Assembly: GCA_021808365.1 (NCBI GenBank)
Contig: JAKBBU010000007.1
Coordinates: forward strand, 1 to 55,458
Direction: 5' to 3'
DNA from: Pseudomonadota bacterium
Lineage (GTDB): Bacteria; Pseudomonadota; Gammaproteobacteria; JAKBBU01
Length of the DNA stretch: 55,458 bases
The translations under genes and the position numbers were made by a program. A model generated the notes under the pieces. The model saw only the letters and a program-made list of their open reading frames with translations, did no database searches and was not told the DNA's origin. Each line of letters starts with the position of its first letter. Positions within the stretch are counted from its first letter, which is position 1. Below, one piece after another: positions 34,927-44,133 of this stretch.

Positions 34927-36147
34927 ATGTTTGATATAGAAAAAGTTAGGTACGATTTTCCAATTCTGACTCGCACCGTACATGGCAAACCGCTAGTCTA
35001 TCTCGACAATGCAGCAACCAGCCAAAAACCCAATGTAGTCATTGATGCCGAAAGCAATTATTATCGGCGCTATAATTCCAATGTGCATCGCGGTGTGCAC
35101 CAGCTCAGTGTTGAAGCAACGGAGGCGTATGAAAATACGCGCAAGAAACTCAAGCAGTTTATTCATGCCAAGGAAGCACGTGAAATTATTTTTGTACGCG
35201 GTACAACAGAAGCGATTAATCTGGTTGCCCAAAGTTATGGACGCACTTTTTTTAAAGCCGGTGATGAGATTATCCTCACGCACATGGAGCATCATTCGAA
35301 TATTGTGCCCTGGCAATTATTGCGTGATCAAATCGGCATAGTTATAAAAGTATTGCCGATTAACCAGGCCGGTGAAATTTCCCTCACTGATTTAGACGCG
35401 ATGATCACGAATCGTACAAAATTAATTGCTGTTACGCATCTTTCGAATGCCCTCGGTACGATCAATCCTATCGCTGAAATTACACAAATGGCCCATGCAC
35501 GTGGTGTATTAGTCTTGGTTGACGGGGCCCAAGCGGCAGCGCACTTGCCCGTGGATGTGCAAGCGCTCGATTGTGATTTTTACGCCTTTTCATCCCATAA
35601 ATTGTGCGGCCCGACGGGTATTGGTGCGCTCTACGCGAAGGCTGAGTACTTGATGAAAATGCCGCCCTATCAAGGCGGTGGCGAAATGATTTTACGCGTG
35701 ACGTTTGAAAAAACAACGTACAATGATATTCCTGCGAAATTTGAAGCAGGTACGCCTAATATCGGCGGCGTTGTTGGATTTGGCGCAGCGATCGATTATT
35801 TATCGGCGCTTGGGCTTGAGGTGATTGCTGCTTATGAAGATGATCTTTTAATGTATGCCACGCAAAAAGCTTTGCAGGATCCAAAAATACATTTGATGGG
35901 TACGGCAAAACATAAGGCATCTATTTTATCGTTTACTTTACAGGATGTTCATCCGCATGATGTGGGGACGATTTTAGATCAGGAAGGTGTCGCTGTGCGA
36001 ACAGGACATCATTGTGCGATGCCCCTGATGGACTATTTTAAAGTGCCTGCGACGATCCGCGCTTCATTTTCATTTTACAATACAAAAGCTGAGGTGGATG
36101 CCTTGTTTGATGCACTTAAAAAAGTGGAAGAGGTATTTAACCGATGA
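34927..36147 (+). CDS. sufS: Cysteine desulfurase SufS
   Basis: PLP enzyme that takes sulfur from cysteine for Fe-S assembly, 406 residues from ATG 34927 (a TTG three bases upstream is open). Group II desulfurase features: LDNAATSQKP, THMEHHSNIVPWQ, the PLP Lys in FSSHKLCGPTGIG (about residue 225), PPYQGGGEMI, and the persulfide Cys in VRTGHHCAMPLM (about 361). It pairs with SufU, whose gene overlaps by ATGA. Confidence 0.97.
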   Translation: MFDIEKVRYDFPILTRTVHGKPLVYLDNAATSQKPNVVIDAESNYYRRYNSNVHRGVHQLSVEATEAYENTRKKLKQFIHAKEAREIIFVRGTTEAINLVAQSYGRTFFKAGDEIILTHMEHHSNIVPWQLLRDQIGIVIKVLPINQAGEISLTDLDAMITNRTKLIAVTHLSNALGTINPIAEITQMAHARGVLVLVDGAQAAAHLPVDVQALDCDFYAFSSHKLCGPTGIGALYAKAEYLMKMPPYQGGGEMILRVTFEKTTYNDIPAKFEAGTPNIGGVVGFGAAIDYLSALGLEVIAAYEDDLLMYATQKALQDPKIHLMGTAKHKASILSFTLQDVHPHDVGTILDQEGVAVRTGHHCAMPLMDYFKVPATIRASFSFYNTKAEVDALFDALKKVEEVFNR

Positions 36148-36599
36148 GCATGTTGCGTGAACTTTATCAAGAAGTGATTGTTGATCATAGTCGGCATCCT
36201 CGCCATTTTGGTACCTTGAAACATCCTACGCATCATGCCGAGGGTTATAATCCGCTGTGTGGCGATCGTCTTTCCTTGTATCTTAATATTAAAGACGATG
36301 TGATTGAATCGATTGCGTTTCAGGGAGCAGGTTGCGCGATTTCAACGGCATCGGCCTCTTTATTAACTGAATTTTTAGAAGGTAAGACAGTGGCTCAAGC
36401 TGAATCATTATTTGGGCGGTTTCATGCAGCCTTGATCGAGGGATCGGGCGAGCAGGATTTAGGTAAATTATCGGTCTTGGTGGGTGTGAAAGAATTTCCA
36501 GCGCGCGTGAAATGTGCCACCTTGGCGTGGCATACCTTGCATGCTGCTTTACAGAATCAGCCCTTGGTGTCAACAGAGTCAGATGGAGGTCTTGATTAA
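36144..36599 (+). CDS. sufU: SUF sulfur-transfer / scaffold protein SufU
   Basis: IscU-like Zn protein that accepts persulfide sulfur from SufS. The 151 residues contain the three conserved cysteines and Asp: NPLCGD (C39, D41), GAGCAIS (C64) and VKCATLAW (C124), plus the SufU-type insertion before the last Cys. It overlaps both neighbours (ATGA with sufS, TAATG with sufT). Presence of SufU and absence of SufE/SufA in the operon resembles the Gram-positive-type SUF arrangement seen in several gammaproteobacteria. Confidence 0.95.
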   Translation: MSMLRELYQEVIVDHSRHPRHFGTLKHPTHHAEGYNPLCGDRLSLYLNIKDDVIESIAFQGAGCAISTASASLLTEFLEGKTVAQAESLFGRFHAALIEGSGEQDLGKLSVLVGVKEFPARVKCATLAWHTLHAALQNQPLVSTESDGGLD

Positions 36600-36934
36600 T
36601 GAGTGATATCATTGAAACAAAACAACCAGAACATCCCCTTCAAGCAGCAGTGATTGAAGCGCTAAAGACGGTCTATGATCCAGAAATCCCTGTGAATATT
36701 TATGATTTGGGTTTAATTTATGAAGTGCTCATCAATGAGGCTAATGAAGTAAATATTATCATGACGTTAACTTCGCCGGGTTGCCCTGTGGCCCAGACTT
36801 TTCCAGGCACAGTTGAGGAGCGAGTTTTGACGGTTGAAGGCGTGACTAAAGCTCAGGTTGATATTGTTTGGGATCCGCCTTGGAGTCAGGAGTTGATGTC
36901 GGAAGTCGCTAAATTACAGTTGGGTTTTTTATAA
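36599..36934 (+). CDS. sufT: SUF-associated MIP18/DUF59 protein SufT
   Basis: Fe-S maturation factor of the DUF59 family, 111 residues. Motifs DPEIPVNIYDLGLIYEV (27-43) and TLTSPGCPVAQTFPGTVEERV with conserved C62, and WDPPWSQELMSEVAKLQLGF at the end, match SufT/PaaD-like proteins. It is the last gene of the suf operon, coupled to sufU by a one-base overlap. Confidence 0.93.
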   Translation: MSDIIETKQPEHPLQAAVIEALKTVYDPEIPVNIYDLGLIYEVLINEANEVNIIMTLTSPGCPVAQTFPGTVEERVLTVEGVTKAQVDIVWDPPWSQELMSEVAKLQLGFL

Positions 36935-37065
36935 AGCCGTCATTGCGAAGACGATCCTAAATGTGCGAGATCCACTGAAATTATTTTTTTTCAGATTGAA
37001 ATCTACGATTAGTCCAGGGTCTATGGTATTTTATAAGGCTTCGGCCACTGGAAAAACTAACCGTC

Positions 37066-37983
37066 ATGTACCTGCCTTTTCTGATTCACAAAGACAAACC
37101 GCATCCGATCAAACTCGCATCTTTTGTTTCATTTTGGAACGTTTCGGCCTTTGTGTGCGCGGTTATTTTTATTTTTGTTGTTATCTTTCCACAAGAAGGC
37201 TTACAGCAAGCTATTGTGGGGCGTCAAGTGATCAGCACCGTCACAGCCACCTACTTACAAAATCTTCTGCGATTATACCCTAATGAAATTCAGTTGCGGC
37301 TCTTGCTCATTGAGCAAGAGATTGGTTTGGATGAGTTAGATCGTGCCATGGCCAATATGCAACCTCTTTTAAATAGTACGGATCCTAAAGTTTTAGACAG
37401 TGTGCAATGGTTGACCTATTCATTAAACAAACAAATGTTTTACTCTCTGCCGAAAAACTCACCGAATCAAGCCAAGGTTCTCACAATGCTTCAAGAACAA
37501 TTGCGGTTTTTGGCAAATAAAACCAAAGATTCCGACCAATTATTAACATTAGCGCAAGATGCGATCTCTTTTAACAGTCAGGATGTGGCTTACCCTATTT
37601 TTATTGATCTGTTTCAAAATCCAAATGTTCCTCGAGGGACTTGGTTGATTGATGCGGGGAAGACAGCCTTGAGCTTGCAGCATTTTAAAGAAAGCTCGGA
37701 ATTTTATTTGGCGGCCATGCAAGATAGTATTGAAACGCAACAACGTCGTGAATACTACATGGATGCGGTCAATAGCTTGATTGCGGGTAATATGCCAGAA
37801 CAGGCGTATCAATTGGCTACGATTTACTATGAGAGTGATTTTGCAGATAAGGAGATGTTGTTCTTTATGGCAAAATTGGCTGTTTTGGCAGGTCATCCAG
37901 AAGATGCTCAAGCTTATTTACAACAATTACTCTGGCCAAAACGTGAAAACTTTAGTCCATTCCGAGGAAGGGAGACGAGTTGA
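37066..37983 (+). CDS. Membrane-anchored TPR-like protein, probably truncated
   Basis: 305 residues: one transmembrane helix near the N-terminus (about 22-42, SFWNVSAFVCAVIFIFVVIFP) and a periplasmic helical region with TPR-like repeats (IQLRLLLIEQEIGLDELDRAMANMQPLL, GKTALSLQHFKESSEFYLAAM, AKLAVLAGHPEDAQAYLQQLL). It breaks off abruptly at RGRETS five bases before the convergent orphan gene. No strong ribosome site precedes the ATG. The architecture recalls N-terminal parts of large TPR proteins such as those of exopolysaccharide export; truncation is inference. Confidence 0.6.
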   Translation: MYLPFLIHKDKPHPIKLASFVSFWNVSAFVCAVIFIFVVIFPQEGLQQAIVGRQVISTVTATYLQNLLRLYPNEIQLRLLLIEQEIGLDELDRAMANMQPLLNSTDPKVLDSVQWLTYSLNKQMFYSLPKNSPNQAKVLTMLQEQLRFLANKTKDSDQLLTLAQDAISFNSQDVAYPIFIDLFQNPNVPRGTWLIDAGKTALSLQHFKESSEFYLAAMQDSIETQQRREYYMDAVNSLIAGNMPEQAYQLATIYYESDFADKEMLFFMAKLAVLAGHPEDAQAYLQQLLWPKRENFSPFRGRETS

Positions 37984-37988
37984 TGATT

Positions 37989-38996
37989 TTATGCTCCTAT
38001 GCTTACTGTTTGCTTTGGAGAGACAACATTTTGAGGAATAATATCAAGTTCCGAGCCAAAAAGGGCTGGTGACCATCCCTGTACTTGTCCAGCAACTCTG
38101 TAACAATTACTCGAAGTCGCATAAGCTGATATCGGATTTAATTGGTCTATTTGCTTATCTAAATGCTTAAAAAATTTCACCAGCCATCTTGTGTTCCGAC
38201 TAGAAAAGTTTTCGCACAAGGGTTCGCAATTCTTAAATTGTTTCCAAGAGTCGTGCTGAACTTCAGCAAAGCATATTGCATCTGTTTTTTTAAGAAGATT
38301 GACTTCATTTAATAAATTATCTAATTTCTCAAACAAATTGTTTTTGCTTATAAGATCGTTTTTGGTTTTAATGAGACAGTCTTTTTCTATGAACGTTTTT
38401 AACGCAAGAATATCATTTTTAAACGACTTATAAAAATCTTGAGCAGCTAATCTTTCTTCTTTATAAATTATCCTGGGTGTGATTTTTTTCTGAAGGGATA
38501 ATTCTTTCTGATCCTCCAAAACCTCTGGCACGGGTGATTTAATTTTTTTTAGTGATAGGCCTAAATGCTTATCATCCTCAGTTTGGAAAATTTTGGTCTG
38601 AATCTCATCTATTTTTTCGAGGAGGAATATTAATTTACAAGTTGAAGAATTGATGCCTTCAAATATTCTGAAATTACTGAGGGTTTCTAAAAGATTAGTA
38701 TTGGTTTTATAATTATCGGGAGGATTTGAAAAAAAACTCAACAAGCTAGACAGTTTGTTTTTAATATTATTGATCTCTTTTTGAATAACTTCATCGTCTA
38801 TATTATAAAGCCCTGACTCTTTATCGAGTGTATTCTCGAATTTTTGTTTAAATATTTCATCGAAACTCTTTACAATTTCATCAAGTTCTTTTTTATGAGT
38901 CTTTAATAAGAAGGAGAGCACCTGGAGTTGAATGAAAGCCTCTGCTGGCGTTCTAGGCATACTCGTTAAATTTACTTTATTATTGGGTATAATCAT
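37989..38996 (-). CDS. Orphan coiled-coil protein, unknown function
   Basis: 335 residues, AT-rich compared with neighbours, Lys/Asn/Glu-rich and mostly predicted helical (ELDEIVKSFDEIFKQKFENTL, EINNIKNKLSSLLSFF, NDLISKNNLFEKLDNLLNEVNLLKK). No signal peptide, transmembrane helix or recognised domain. The C-terminus has a glycine/serine-containing tail. Composition and isolation resemble secreted effector candidates of Legionellales, but I see no decisive secretion motif. Confidence 0.6.
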   Translation of the reverse strand: MIIPNNKVNLTSMPRTPAEAFIQLQVLSFLLKTHKKELDEIVKSFDEIFKQKFENTLDKESGLYNIDDEVIQKEINNIKNKLSSLLSFFSNPPDNYKTNTNLLETLSNFRIFEGINSSTCKLIFLLEKIDEIQTKIFQTEDDKHLGLSLKKIKSPVPEVLEDQKELSLQKKITPRIIYKEERLAAQDFYKSFKNDILALKTFIEKDCLIKTKNDLISKNNLFEKLDNLLNEVNLLKKTDAICFAEVQHDSWKQFKNCEPLCENFSSRNTRWLVKFFKHLDKQIDQLNPISAYATSSNCYRVAGQVQGWSPALFGSELDIIPQNVVSPKQTVSIGA

Positions 38997-39028
38997 TATT
39001 TTTCTATTTATTATTATAATTTAAGTAA

Positions 39029-39057
39029 GTTGTGCCTCAAACGATTTGAGGCACAAC
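39029..39057. terminator. Hairpin downstream of lolA
   Basis: A perfect 13-base stem GTTGTGCCTCAAA / TTTGAGGCACAAC with loop CGA. It sits between the lolA stop and the orphan gene on the minus strand. The following minus-strand sequence is AT-rich but has no clean T-run, so a terminator role is uncertain. Confidence 0.45.
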
Positions 39058-39157
39058 GAGTTACAAAGAGGAACTCTGTGTTTCCTTCAATGCATAGCAG
39101 TGTACAAACTAAAGCTTAAGAGAACCTTAACTACAGAAACGGGAATGGACAGTATGT

Positions 39158-39781
39158 TTACTGCCGAATTACATCAACACCCTTAGGTGGTGAAAACTGA
39201 AAGGCTTTTGGATCAACGGTCCCATTCCATTTAATATTTGAAAATTGAATCACTGTTTGCTGACCCAATTGATCTTGCAGGATCATTTGTTTCAATTGAT
39301 GATTATTAAAGCCAAGTTCCACCCAGGTAAATAAAGAATTATTGTCTTTAGGGAACAATCGATATGTTTGAGGGTATTTACCCTTTAAAGTGGTGATCTT
39401 AAAATCATCGGCAATCGCTTGTGTGGATCCTGTGAGTAAAAATGCAGGTGAGGTTTTTGCAGAGTTGGGCATTTTTTCTTCAGTGGCTTGTTGCAAGCCA
39501 GGATCATAGGTCCAAACATGTTGGCCATCGACGACGATCAATTGTGCATTGCGACCTTGAATTTGCCAACGAAATTGTCCAGGGCGAACCAGTGCCATTG
39601 AGCCTGCAGCATGTTGAATGGGATCTCCATTGGCATCGTAGAGTGTTTGTTTAAATTGGGCTTGCATGCTTTTTAGGGCATTCAGTTGTGAAAACAGTTG
39701 TTGTGTTGGCGAATCTGCGTTTGCAATATTCGAAAACAAGCTCGTTAAAATCAATAAAAACGTGTAGTAATATTTTTTCAT
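39158..39781 (-). CDS. lolA: Outer-membrane lipoprotein carrier protein LolA
   Basis: Periplasmic chaperone that carries lipoproteins from LolCDE to LolB. From ATG 39781 (ATG 39790 also open) the protein has 207 residues. A signal peptide ends at ANA (about residue 23), followed by the LolA fold: LNALKSMQAQFKQTLYD, GSMALVRPGQFRWQI, VVDGQHVWTYDPGLQQATEEK, PAFLLTG and QLKQMILQDQLGQQTVIQFSN. It follows the ftsK stop by one base; ftsK-lolA is a conserved proteobacterial pair. Confidence 0.95.
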   Translation of the reverse strand: MKKYYYTFLLILTSLFSNIANADSPTQQLFSQLNALKSMQAQFKQTLYDANGDPIQHAAGSMALVRPGQFRWQIQGRNAQLIVVDGQHVWTYDPGLQQATEEKMPNSAKTSPAFLLTGSTQAIADDFKITTLKGKYPQTYRLFPKDNNSLFTWVELGFNNHQLKQMILQDQLGQQTVIQFSNIKWNGTVDPKAFQFSPPKGVDVIRQ

Positions 39782-39782
39782 A

Positions 39783-42182
39783 TCAATCATCTTTTGGTGG
39801 TGGCGGTGCTAAAACATCTCGATTCCCATTCTGCTCCATCGGGGTCACAATACCAGCCTTTTCCATGTCTTCAATTAGACGTGCTGCACGGTTATAACCA
39901 ATTTTCAAACGTCGCTGAATATTTGAAATCGACGCACGACGCGATTCAGTCACAATATAAACGGCCTGATCATAAAGCGGATCACTTTCAGCATCGCCAT
40001 CGTCCATGCCCATATCAAAACCTGAACCATTTGTTTTTTCAGCAGGGCCTTCTAAAATCTCGGTTAGATATTCAGGTTCACCTCGTGATTTTAGATCATT
40101 CACAACATTATGTACTTCTTGATCAGAAACAAAGGCACCGTGAACGCGAATGGGGACTCCCGTGCCTGGTGCAAGATAGAGCATATCACCATGGCCGAGA
40201 AGATTTTCTGCACCTTGTTGATCTAAAATGGTGCGTGAATCCACGCGGGCTGAAACTTGAAACGCGATGCGTGTAGGAATATTAGCCTTGATCAAACCCG
40301 TGATGACATCCACGGAAGGCCGTTGTGTGGCGAGGATCAAGTGGATCCCGGCTGCCCGTGCTTTTTGTGCAATGCGCGCAATTAATTCTTCCACTTTTTT
40401 ACCGACGACCATCATCATGTCGGCAAATTCATCGATTAATACGACAATAAAGGGTAAATGCTCTAAAGAGGGACGCTCACCCCCCATTGCTTCTTGCCAG
40501 AATGGATCGAGGATCGGTGATCCCTTTTCAGCGGCGTCTTCTAATTTCTTATTAAATCCAGCAAGATTTCGCACACCTAGTGCAGCCATTAAACGATAAC
40601 GCCGATCCATTTCCGCTACACACCAACGAAGCGCATTAGCAGCTTCTTTCATATCGGTGACCACGGGCGTGAGTAAATGTGGGATCCCTTCATAGATCGA
40701 GAGCTCTAACATTTTAGGATCGACTAAAATAAGGCGTAGATCTTTAGGTGTTGCTTTATAGAGAAAGCTTAATAACATTGCATTCAAGCACACGGATTTA
40801 CCCGAGCCTGTTGTTCCTGCGACTAATAAATGTGGCATTTTTGCAACGTCGACAACAATAGGATGCCCGGCAATGTCTTTTCCAAGTGCAAGACTTAAAG
40901 GGGAGTGTGCATCTTGATAAACAGGGACAGCCAGGACTTCTTTTAAACGGACCATTTCGCGATGAGCATTGGGAATTTCAAGTCCGACATGAGGTTTGCC
41001 GGGAATCACTTCAACAATTCGTACACTGATGACTGCAAGTGATCGTGCAATGTCTTTTGATAATCCTACCAATTTGCTGACTTTCATACCTGGTGCGAGT
41101 TTTAATTCAAAACGGGTGACAACTGGGCCTGCCACGACTTCAACCACATGTGCTTCAACGCCAAATTCGAGTAATTTGCTTTCCACTTGTGCAGACATTT
41201 GTGTGAGATCCGCATGCGTATAACCTTGGTGTTGGCGAACTTCTGGATCTTCGAGCAGGTTTAAATCGGGAATGCCGCTGTCACTTGATACTTTAAATGA
41301 TGTTGTAGCAAGCGGTTTTGCAGGTCTTGCTTCAATGACCTTGAGTGTTGAGGGTGTTGATTGTTGTACAGGGGAAGGTACAGGAGGTGTGATTGCTGCA
41401 AACACCGGTTCTACACGTTCTTGCCGTTGTGGTGCAGTGATAGGTTCTGCACGTTCGATGAAGGGTTCTAGAGCAATTTGAGGTTCTTCTATTTTTAATG
41501 CATCTTCAGCCTTTTTCAGAGCTTTTTGTTCAGCTGCTTGTACAAATTTTTCTTTGCTCTTATCCCAAAAGCGAAAGGCGGCGGTTCGAAGAAAGGCATA
41601 GAGCGTTAGCAGGAAAAGGCCGAGTGATTCTAAAACGGCGAGCCACGACACCCCGCTGGAAAGAGTAATGCCACACAGGAGCAGAGTGATTAAAATGAGT
41701 GTGGTTCCTGCGGGATTAAGTAAATGGGCAAGTCCTTGGCCCATGACCGTGCCCCAAATGCCACCGGAAGAATAGGGGATCCCTTGGATATGTGGAAAAT
41801 GTAAATTGACCAGGCCGCTTGCAGCACTTAAAACGAGTATAAAGCCAAGCGCGCGCAGGGCAAGTGAGGAATAGCTGAATTCGCGATCGTTAAATCGTAA
41901 GCAGAACAAAGACCATGCACCAAAGGCGAGTAGGAAGGGAAAGATATAAGCGGGGTAGCCAAAGGCGCAGAGAAAAATATCTGCAAACCAGGCACCTGCA
42001 CGGCCGCCTGCATTGGTGATGTGTGTGGTTGAACTAGCGACAGACCAAGCAGGGTCGTGGGGACTGTAAGTGATGAAGGAGAGAAGTAGGAAGGCAGCCA
42101 GGGCTATGATGGTGATCAGGAAGACTTCACGGAGTCTATGTTGGAGGTGAAGGTTCTCGTTTTTTTTTTCGGCGTGTTTCAT
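39783..42182 (-). CDS. ftsK: DNA translocase FtsK
   Basis: Septal DNA pump that segregates chromosome ends and activates XerCD. 799 residues from ATG 42182; the frame is open further upstream but without family sequence. Four to five N-terminal transmembrane segments (about 15-165), a Pro/Gln linker (about 185-290), the alpha/beta motor with Walker [16 protein letters not shown] (about 450) and Walker [14 protein letters not shown] (about 580), and the C-terminal winged-helix gamma domain ([29 protein letters not shown]). The linker is shorter than in E. coli. It is coupled to lolA. Confidence 0.97.
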   Translation of the reverse strand: MKHAEKKNENLHLQHRLREVFLITIIALAAFLLLSFITYSPHDPAWSVASSTTHITNAGGRAGAWFADIFLCAFGYPAYIFPFLLAFGAWSLFCLRFNDREFSYSSLALRALGFILVLSAASGLVNLHFPHIQGIPYSSGGIWGTVMGQGLAHLLNPAGTTLILITLLLCGITLSSGVSWLAVLESLGLFLLTLYAFLRTAAFRFWDKSKEKFVQAAEQKALKKAEDALKIEEPQIALEPFIERAEPITAPQRQERVEPVFAAITPPVPSPVQQSTPSTLKVIEARPAKPLATTSFKVSSDSGIPDLNLLEDPEVRQHQGYTHADLTQMSAQVESKLLEFGVEAHVVEVVAGPVVTRFELKLAPGMKVSKLVGLSKDIARSLAVISVRIVEVIPGKPHVGLEIPNAHREMVRLKEVLAVPVYQDAHSPLSLALGKDIAGHPIVVDVAKMPHLLVAGTTGSGKSVCLNAMLLSFLYKATPKDLRLILVDPKMLELSIYEGIPHLLTPVVTDMKEAANALRWCVAEMDRRYRLMAALGVRNLAGFNKKLEDAAEKGSPILDPFWQEAMGGERPSLEHLPFIVVLIDEFADMMMVVGKKVEELIARIAQKARAAGIHLILATQRPSVDVITGLIKANIPTRIAFQVSARVDSRTILDQQGAENLLGHGDMLYLAPGTGVPIRVHGAFVSDQEVHNVVNDLKSRGEPEYLTEILEGPAEKTNGSGFDMGMDDGDAESDPLYDQAVYIVTESRRASISNIQRRLKIGYNRAARLIEDMEKAGIVTPMEQNGNRDVLAPPPPKDD

Positions 42183-42280
42183 GTGTTTGGATTGGATGGT
42201 TAGATTGGTTTTGATTATAGCGTTGTTTAGTGTTGATTGATAGAATCTACTTTGTTGAACTATAGTGTAAATATACAAGA

Positions 42281-42328
42281 TCGTCATTCCCGCGGAGGTG
42301 GGAATCCAGTCTTATTAAATAAGGATTT
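42281..42328. repeat. Dispersed ATTCC-GGAAT repeat, copy B2
   Basis: GTCATTCCCGCGGAGGTGGGAATCCAG followed by TCTTATTAAATAAGGATTT, related to copy B1 at 26991-27033. It ends at the presumed ribosome site (AAGGA) of the HPr gene, so the repeat forms the leader of that gene. Confidence 0.6.
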
Positions 42329-42335
42329 CTTCAAC

Positions 42336-42605
42336 GTGATTGAAAAAAAACTGGCCATCATTAATAAATTGGGTCTTCATGCGCGAGCTGCGGCGAAGTT
42401 TGTGACTTATGCATCGCGTTATGGTTCTGAAATTGAGGTTGTACGAGGTACTCGAACGGTCAATGGAAAGAGTATCATGGGCGTGATGATGTTGGCGGCG
42501 AGCAAGGGAACGGAAATTCTTTTGCGTGTGACCGGCGATGATGAGGCCGAAGCATTTGCTGCCCTTGAGTTGTTGATCAATGAGCGTTTTGGTGAGTCAG
42601 AGTGA
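42336..42605 (+). CDS. ptsH: Phosphocarrier protein HPr
   Basis: PTS phosphocarrier, 89 residues from a GTG start; an open frame further upstream reads through the B2 repeat and is not coding. The two regulatory residues fall at canonical positions: H15 in GLHARAAAKFV and S46 in VNGKSIMGVMMLA. LINERFGE closes the fold. No EI or EII genes are in the window, and sugar import here is by an MFS protein, so this may be an NPr/HPr of a regulatory phosphotransfer system. Its stop overlaps the tadA start. Confidence 0.93.
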   Translation: MIEKKLAIINKLGLHARAAAKFVTYASRYGSEIEVVRGTRTVNGKSIMGVMMLAASKGTEILLRVTGDDEAEAFAALELLINERFGESE

Positions 42606-43063
42606 GTGATCGGGATTGGCTAAATTATGCCATTGAATTGGCCGCTCGTGGTGAAGCGGTGGGAGAGGTGCCTGTGGGTGCCCTCTTGGTGGCAGGTCAT
42701 GAGATTCTTGGGGAAGGTTGGAATTGCCCGATTGGAGAGCAGGATCCAACAGCACATGCTGAAATGGTTGCTATTCGAAAAGCCGCTAAGCGCTTAGGTA
42801 ATTATCGTCTTGATCAGTTTGAATCTATTCCTACGACATTGTATGTGACCTTGGAGCCTTGCATCATGTGTGCAGGTGCGATCTTGCATGCGCGTATTCC
42901 GCGTGTTGTGTTTGGGGTGCGAGATCCAAAAGCAGGTGCGGTTGGTAGTCTTTGTAATGTGTTTGAGTTGAAGGGGTTGCCGCGCGTGGATTATATGGCA
43001 GATGCTTGTGTGGAACGTTGCCAAGATCAATTAAAACGTTTTTTTCAGGCGCGGCGGAAATAA
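42602..43063 (+). CDS. tadA: tRNA-specific adenosine deaminase TadA
   Basis: Deaminates A34 to inosine in tRNA-Arg(ACG). The 153 residues start at GTG overlapping the HPr stop. Zn-dependent deaminase motifs: HAE (H52, E54) in DPTAHAEMVAIRKAA and PCIMC (C87, C90) in YVTLEPCIMCAGAILHARI. GVRDPKAGAVGSLCNVF is typical of TadA. Length is normal. Confidence 0.96.
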   Translation: MSDRDWLNYAIELAARGEAVGEVPVGALLVAGHEILGEGWNCPIGEQDPTAHAEMVAIRKAAKRLGNYRLDQFESIPTTLYVTLEPCIMCAGAILHARIPRVVFGVRDPKAGAVGSLCNVFELKGLPRVDYMADACVERCQDQLKRFFQARRK

Positions 43064-43133
43064 TCCTAGTGTGCGTTTGGCGATCGATTCAGGTATACTG
43101 TTCGGTCTTACAAAAGAACCTTGGAGTGTCTTC

Positions 43134-44027
43134 ATGTCACGCTACCTAGATCCAAAAAGTGATGTGGTCTTCAAAAAAATCTTTGGCGAGCACCCGAAAC
43201 TCTTAAAAAGCTTTTTAAACGCGGTGTTGCCGTTGCCCGAAGACAGATTGATTGAGTCTCTCACGTATTTGCCGGGTGAACAAGTCCCTCATATTCCAGG
43301 GTTTAAATCGACCTTGATCGATGTCAAGTGCATCGACACACAGGGGCGCATTTTTATTGTTGAGATGCAAATTCAGTGGACAAAAAGCTTCATGCAACGT
43401 CTGCTGTTTGGGGCAAGCACGGCGTATGTACGCCAACTTGAACAAGGGGAATCGTATGACTTGCTCAAGCCCGTCTATGGCTTAGGGTTATTGGGAAGTA
43501 TCTTTGACCAAGAGCATAAGGAAGAGTGGTACCACCATTACACTCTGGTGAATGTTAAAAAAACCCAACGAACTATAAAAGATTTGCAATTGGTGTTTGT
43601 GGAACTCCCCAAATTTAAAGCCAAGTCGATGACTGAACGTAAACTGCAAGTGTTGTGGTTACGGTTCATGTCGGAGTTAGATAAAAAAACGAGAGAAGTA
43701 CCACCGGAGTGGCTGGAAGTCCCCGAGATTAGGCAAGCGGTGGAGCTCAGTGAAATGTCGGCGTACACACCTGACGAATTAGGGGCCTATGACCGGTATT
43801 GGCACTATGTGAGTTCAGAAAAGACAATGATAAACGACAAGTTTGCAGAAGGTTTGGCTATAGGTAAAGCTGAAGGTAAAGCTGAAGGTAAAGCTGAAGG
43901 TAAAGCCGAGGCCATTTTAATTGAGAAACAGACGATGGCGCGTAAGCTATTGGGCAAAGGTTTGTCAGTTGATGAGGTTTCGGTTTTAACTGAGCTTCCG
44001 CTGGCCGACGTTGAGCAGCTCACATGA
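43134..44027 (+). CDS. Rpn/PD-(D/E)XK nuclease family protein (transposase-like)
   Basis: 297 residues from ATG 43134, which has GGAG upstream; the frame extends further upstream without family sequence. The opening SRYLDPKSDVVFKKIFGEHPKLLKSFLNAVL is the hallmark of this nuclease family, and the catalytic core is in STLIDVKCIDTQGRIFIVEMQIQW (D...ExQ). The family is linked to RecA-independent recombination (Rpn) and is common as dispersed copies in Legionellales/Rickettsiales. The tail has a 12-base tandem repeat encoding GKAE four times. It is not part of an identifiable IS with terminal repeats. Confidence 0.85.
   Translation: MSRYLDPKSDVVFKKIFGEHPKLLKSFLNAVLPLPEDRLIESLTYLPGEQVPHIPGFKSTLIDVKCIDTQGRIFIVEMQIQWTKSFMQRLLFGASTAYVRQLEQGESYDLLKPVYGLGLLGSIFDQEHKEEWYHHYTLVNVKKTQRTIKDLQLVFVELPKFKAKSMTERKLQVLWLRFMSELDKKTREVPPEWLEVPEIRQAVELSEMSAYTPDELGAYDRYWHYVSSEKTMINDKFAEGLAIGKAEGKAEGKAEGKAEAILIEKQTMARKLLGKGLSVDEVSVLTELPLADVEQLT
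43863..43910 (+). repeat. 12-bp tandem repeat in the Rpn-family gene
   Basis: Four consecutive GGTAAAGCTGAA-type units (the last with CCGAG) encode (GKAE)4. Identical units favour slippage in multiples of 12, changing linker length without a frameshift. Confidence 0.9.
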
Positions 44028-44133
44028 GGCCAGATCCCGGATTCAACAGATAAGTGCAACTTTTGTTAAAGGCAGTTTCAAAAAAGTAGCTGTTTTGTCA
44101 TGTAATGAAGGTCTAATTACCGGTTAACATTCA

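Noticed and set aside
36963-37283. 106-residue plus-strand frame before the TPR protein
   Set aside because: It overlaps the TPR gene in another frame; its sequence past 37066 is low-quality (Ser/Arg/Thr-rich) while the other frame has a clean transmembrane helix.
39794-40276. 160-residue plus-strand frame
   Set aside because: Antisense to the 3' half of ftsK, His/Gln-rich as expected for reverse complement of that coding sequence.
43071-43133. Upstream extension of the Rpn-family gene
   Set aside because: The added residues do not match the family start SRYLDPKSDVVFK, and the ATG at 43134 has a well-placed GGAG.
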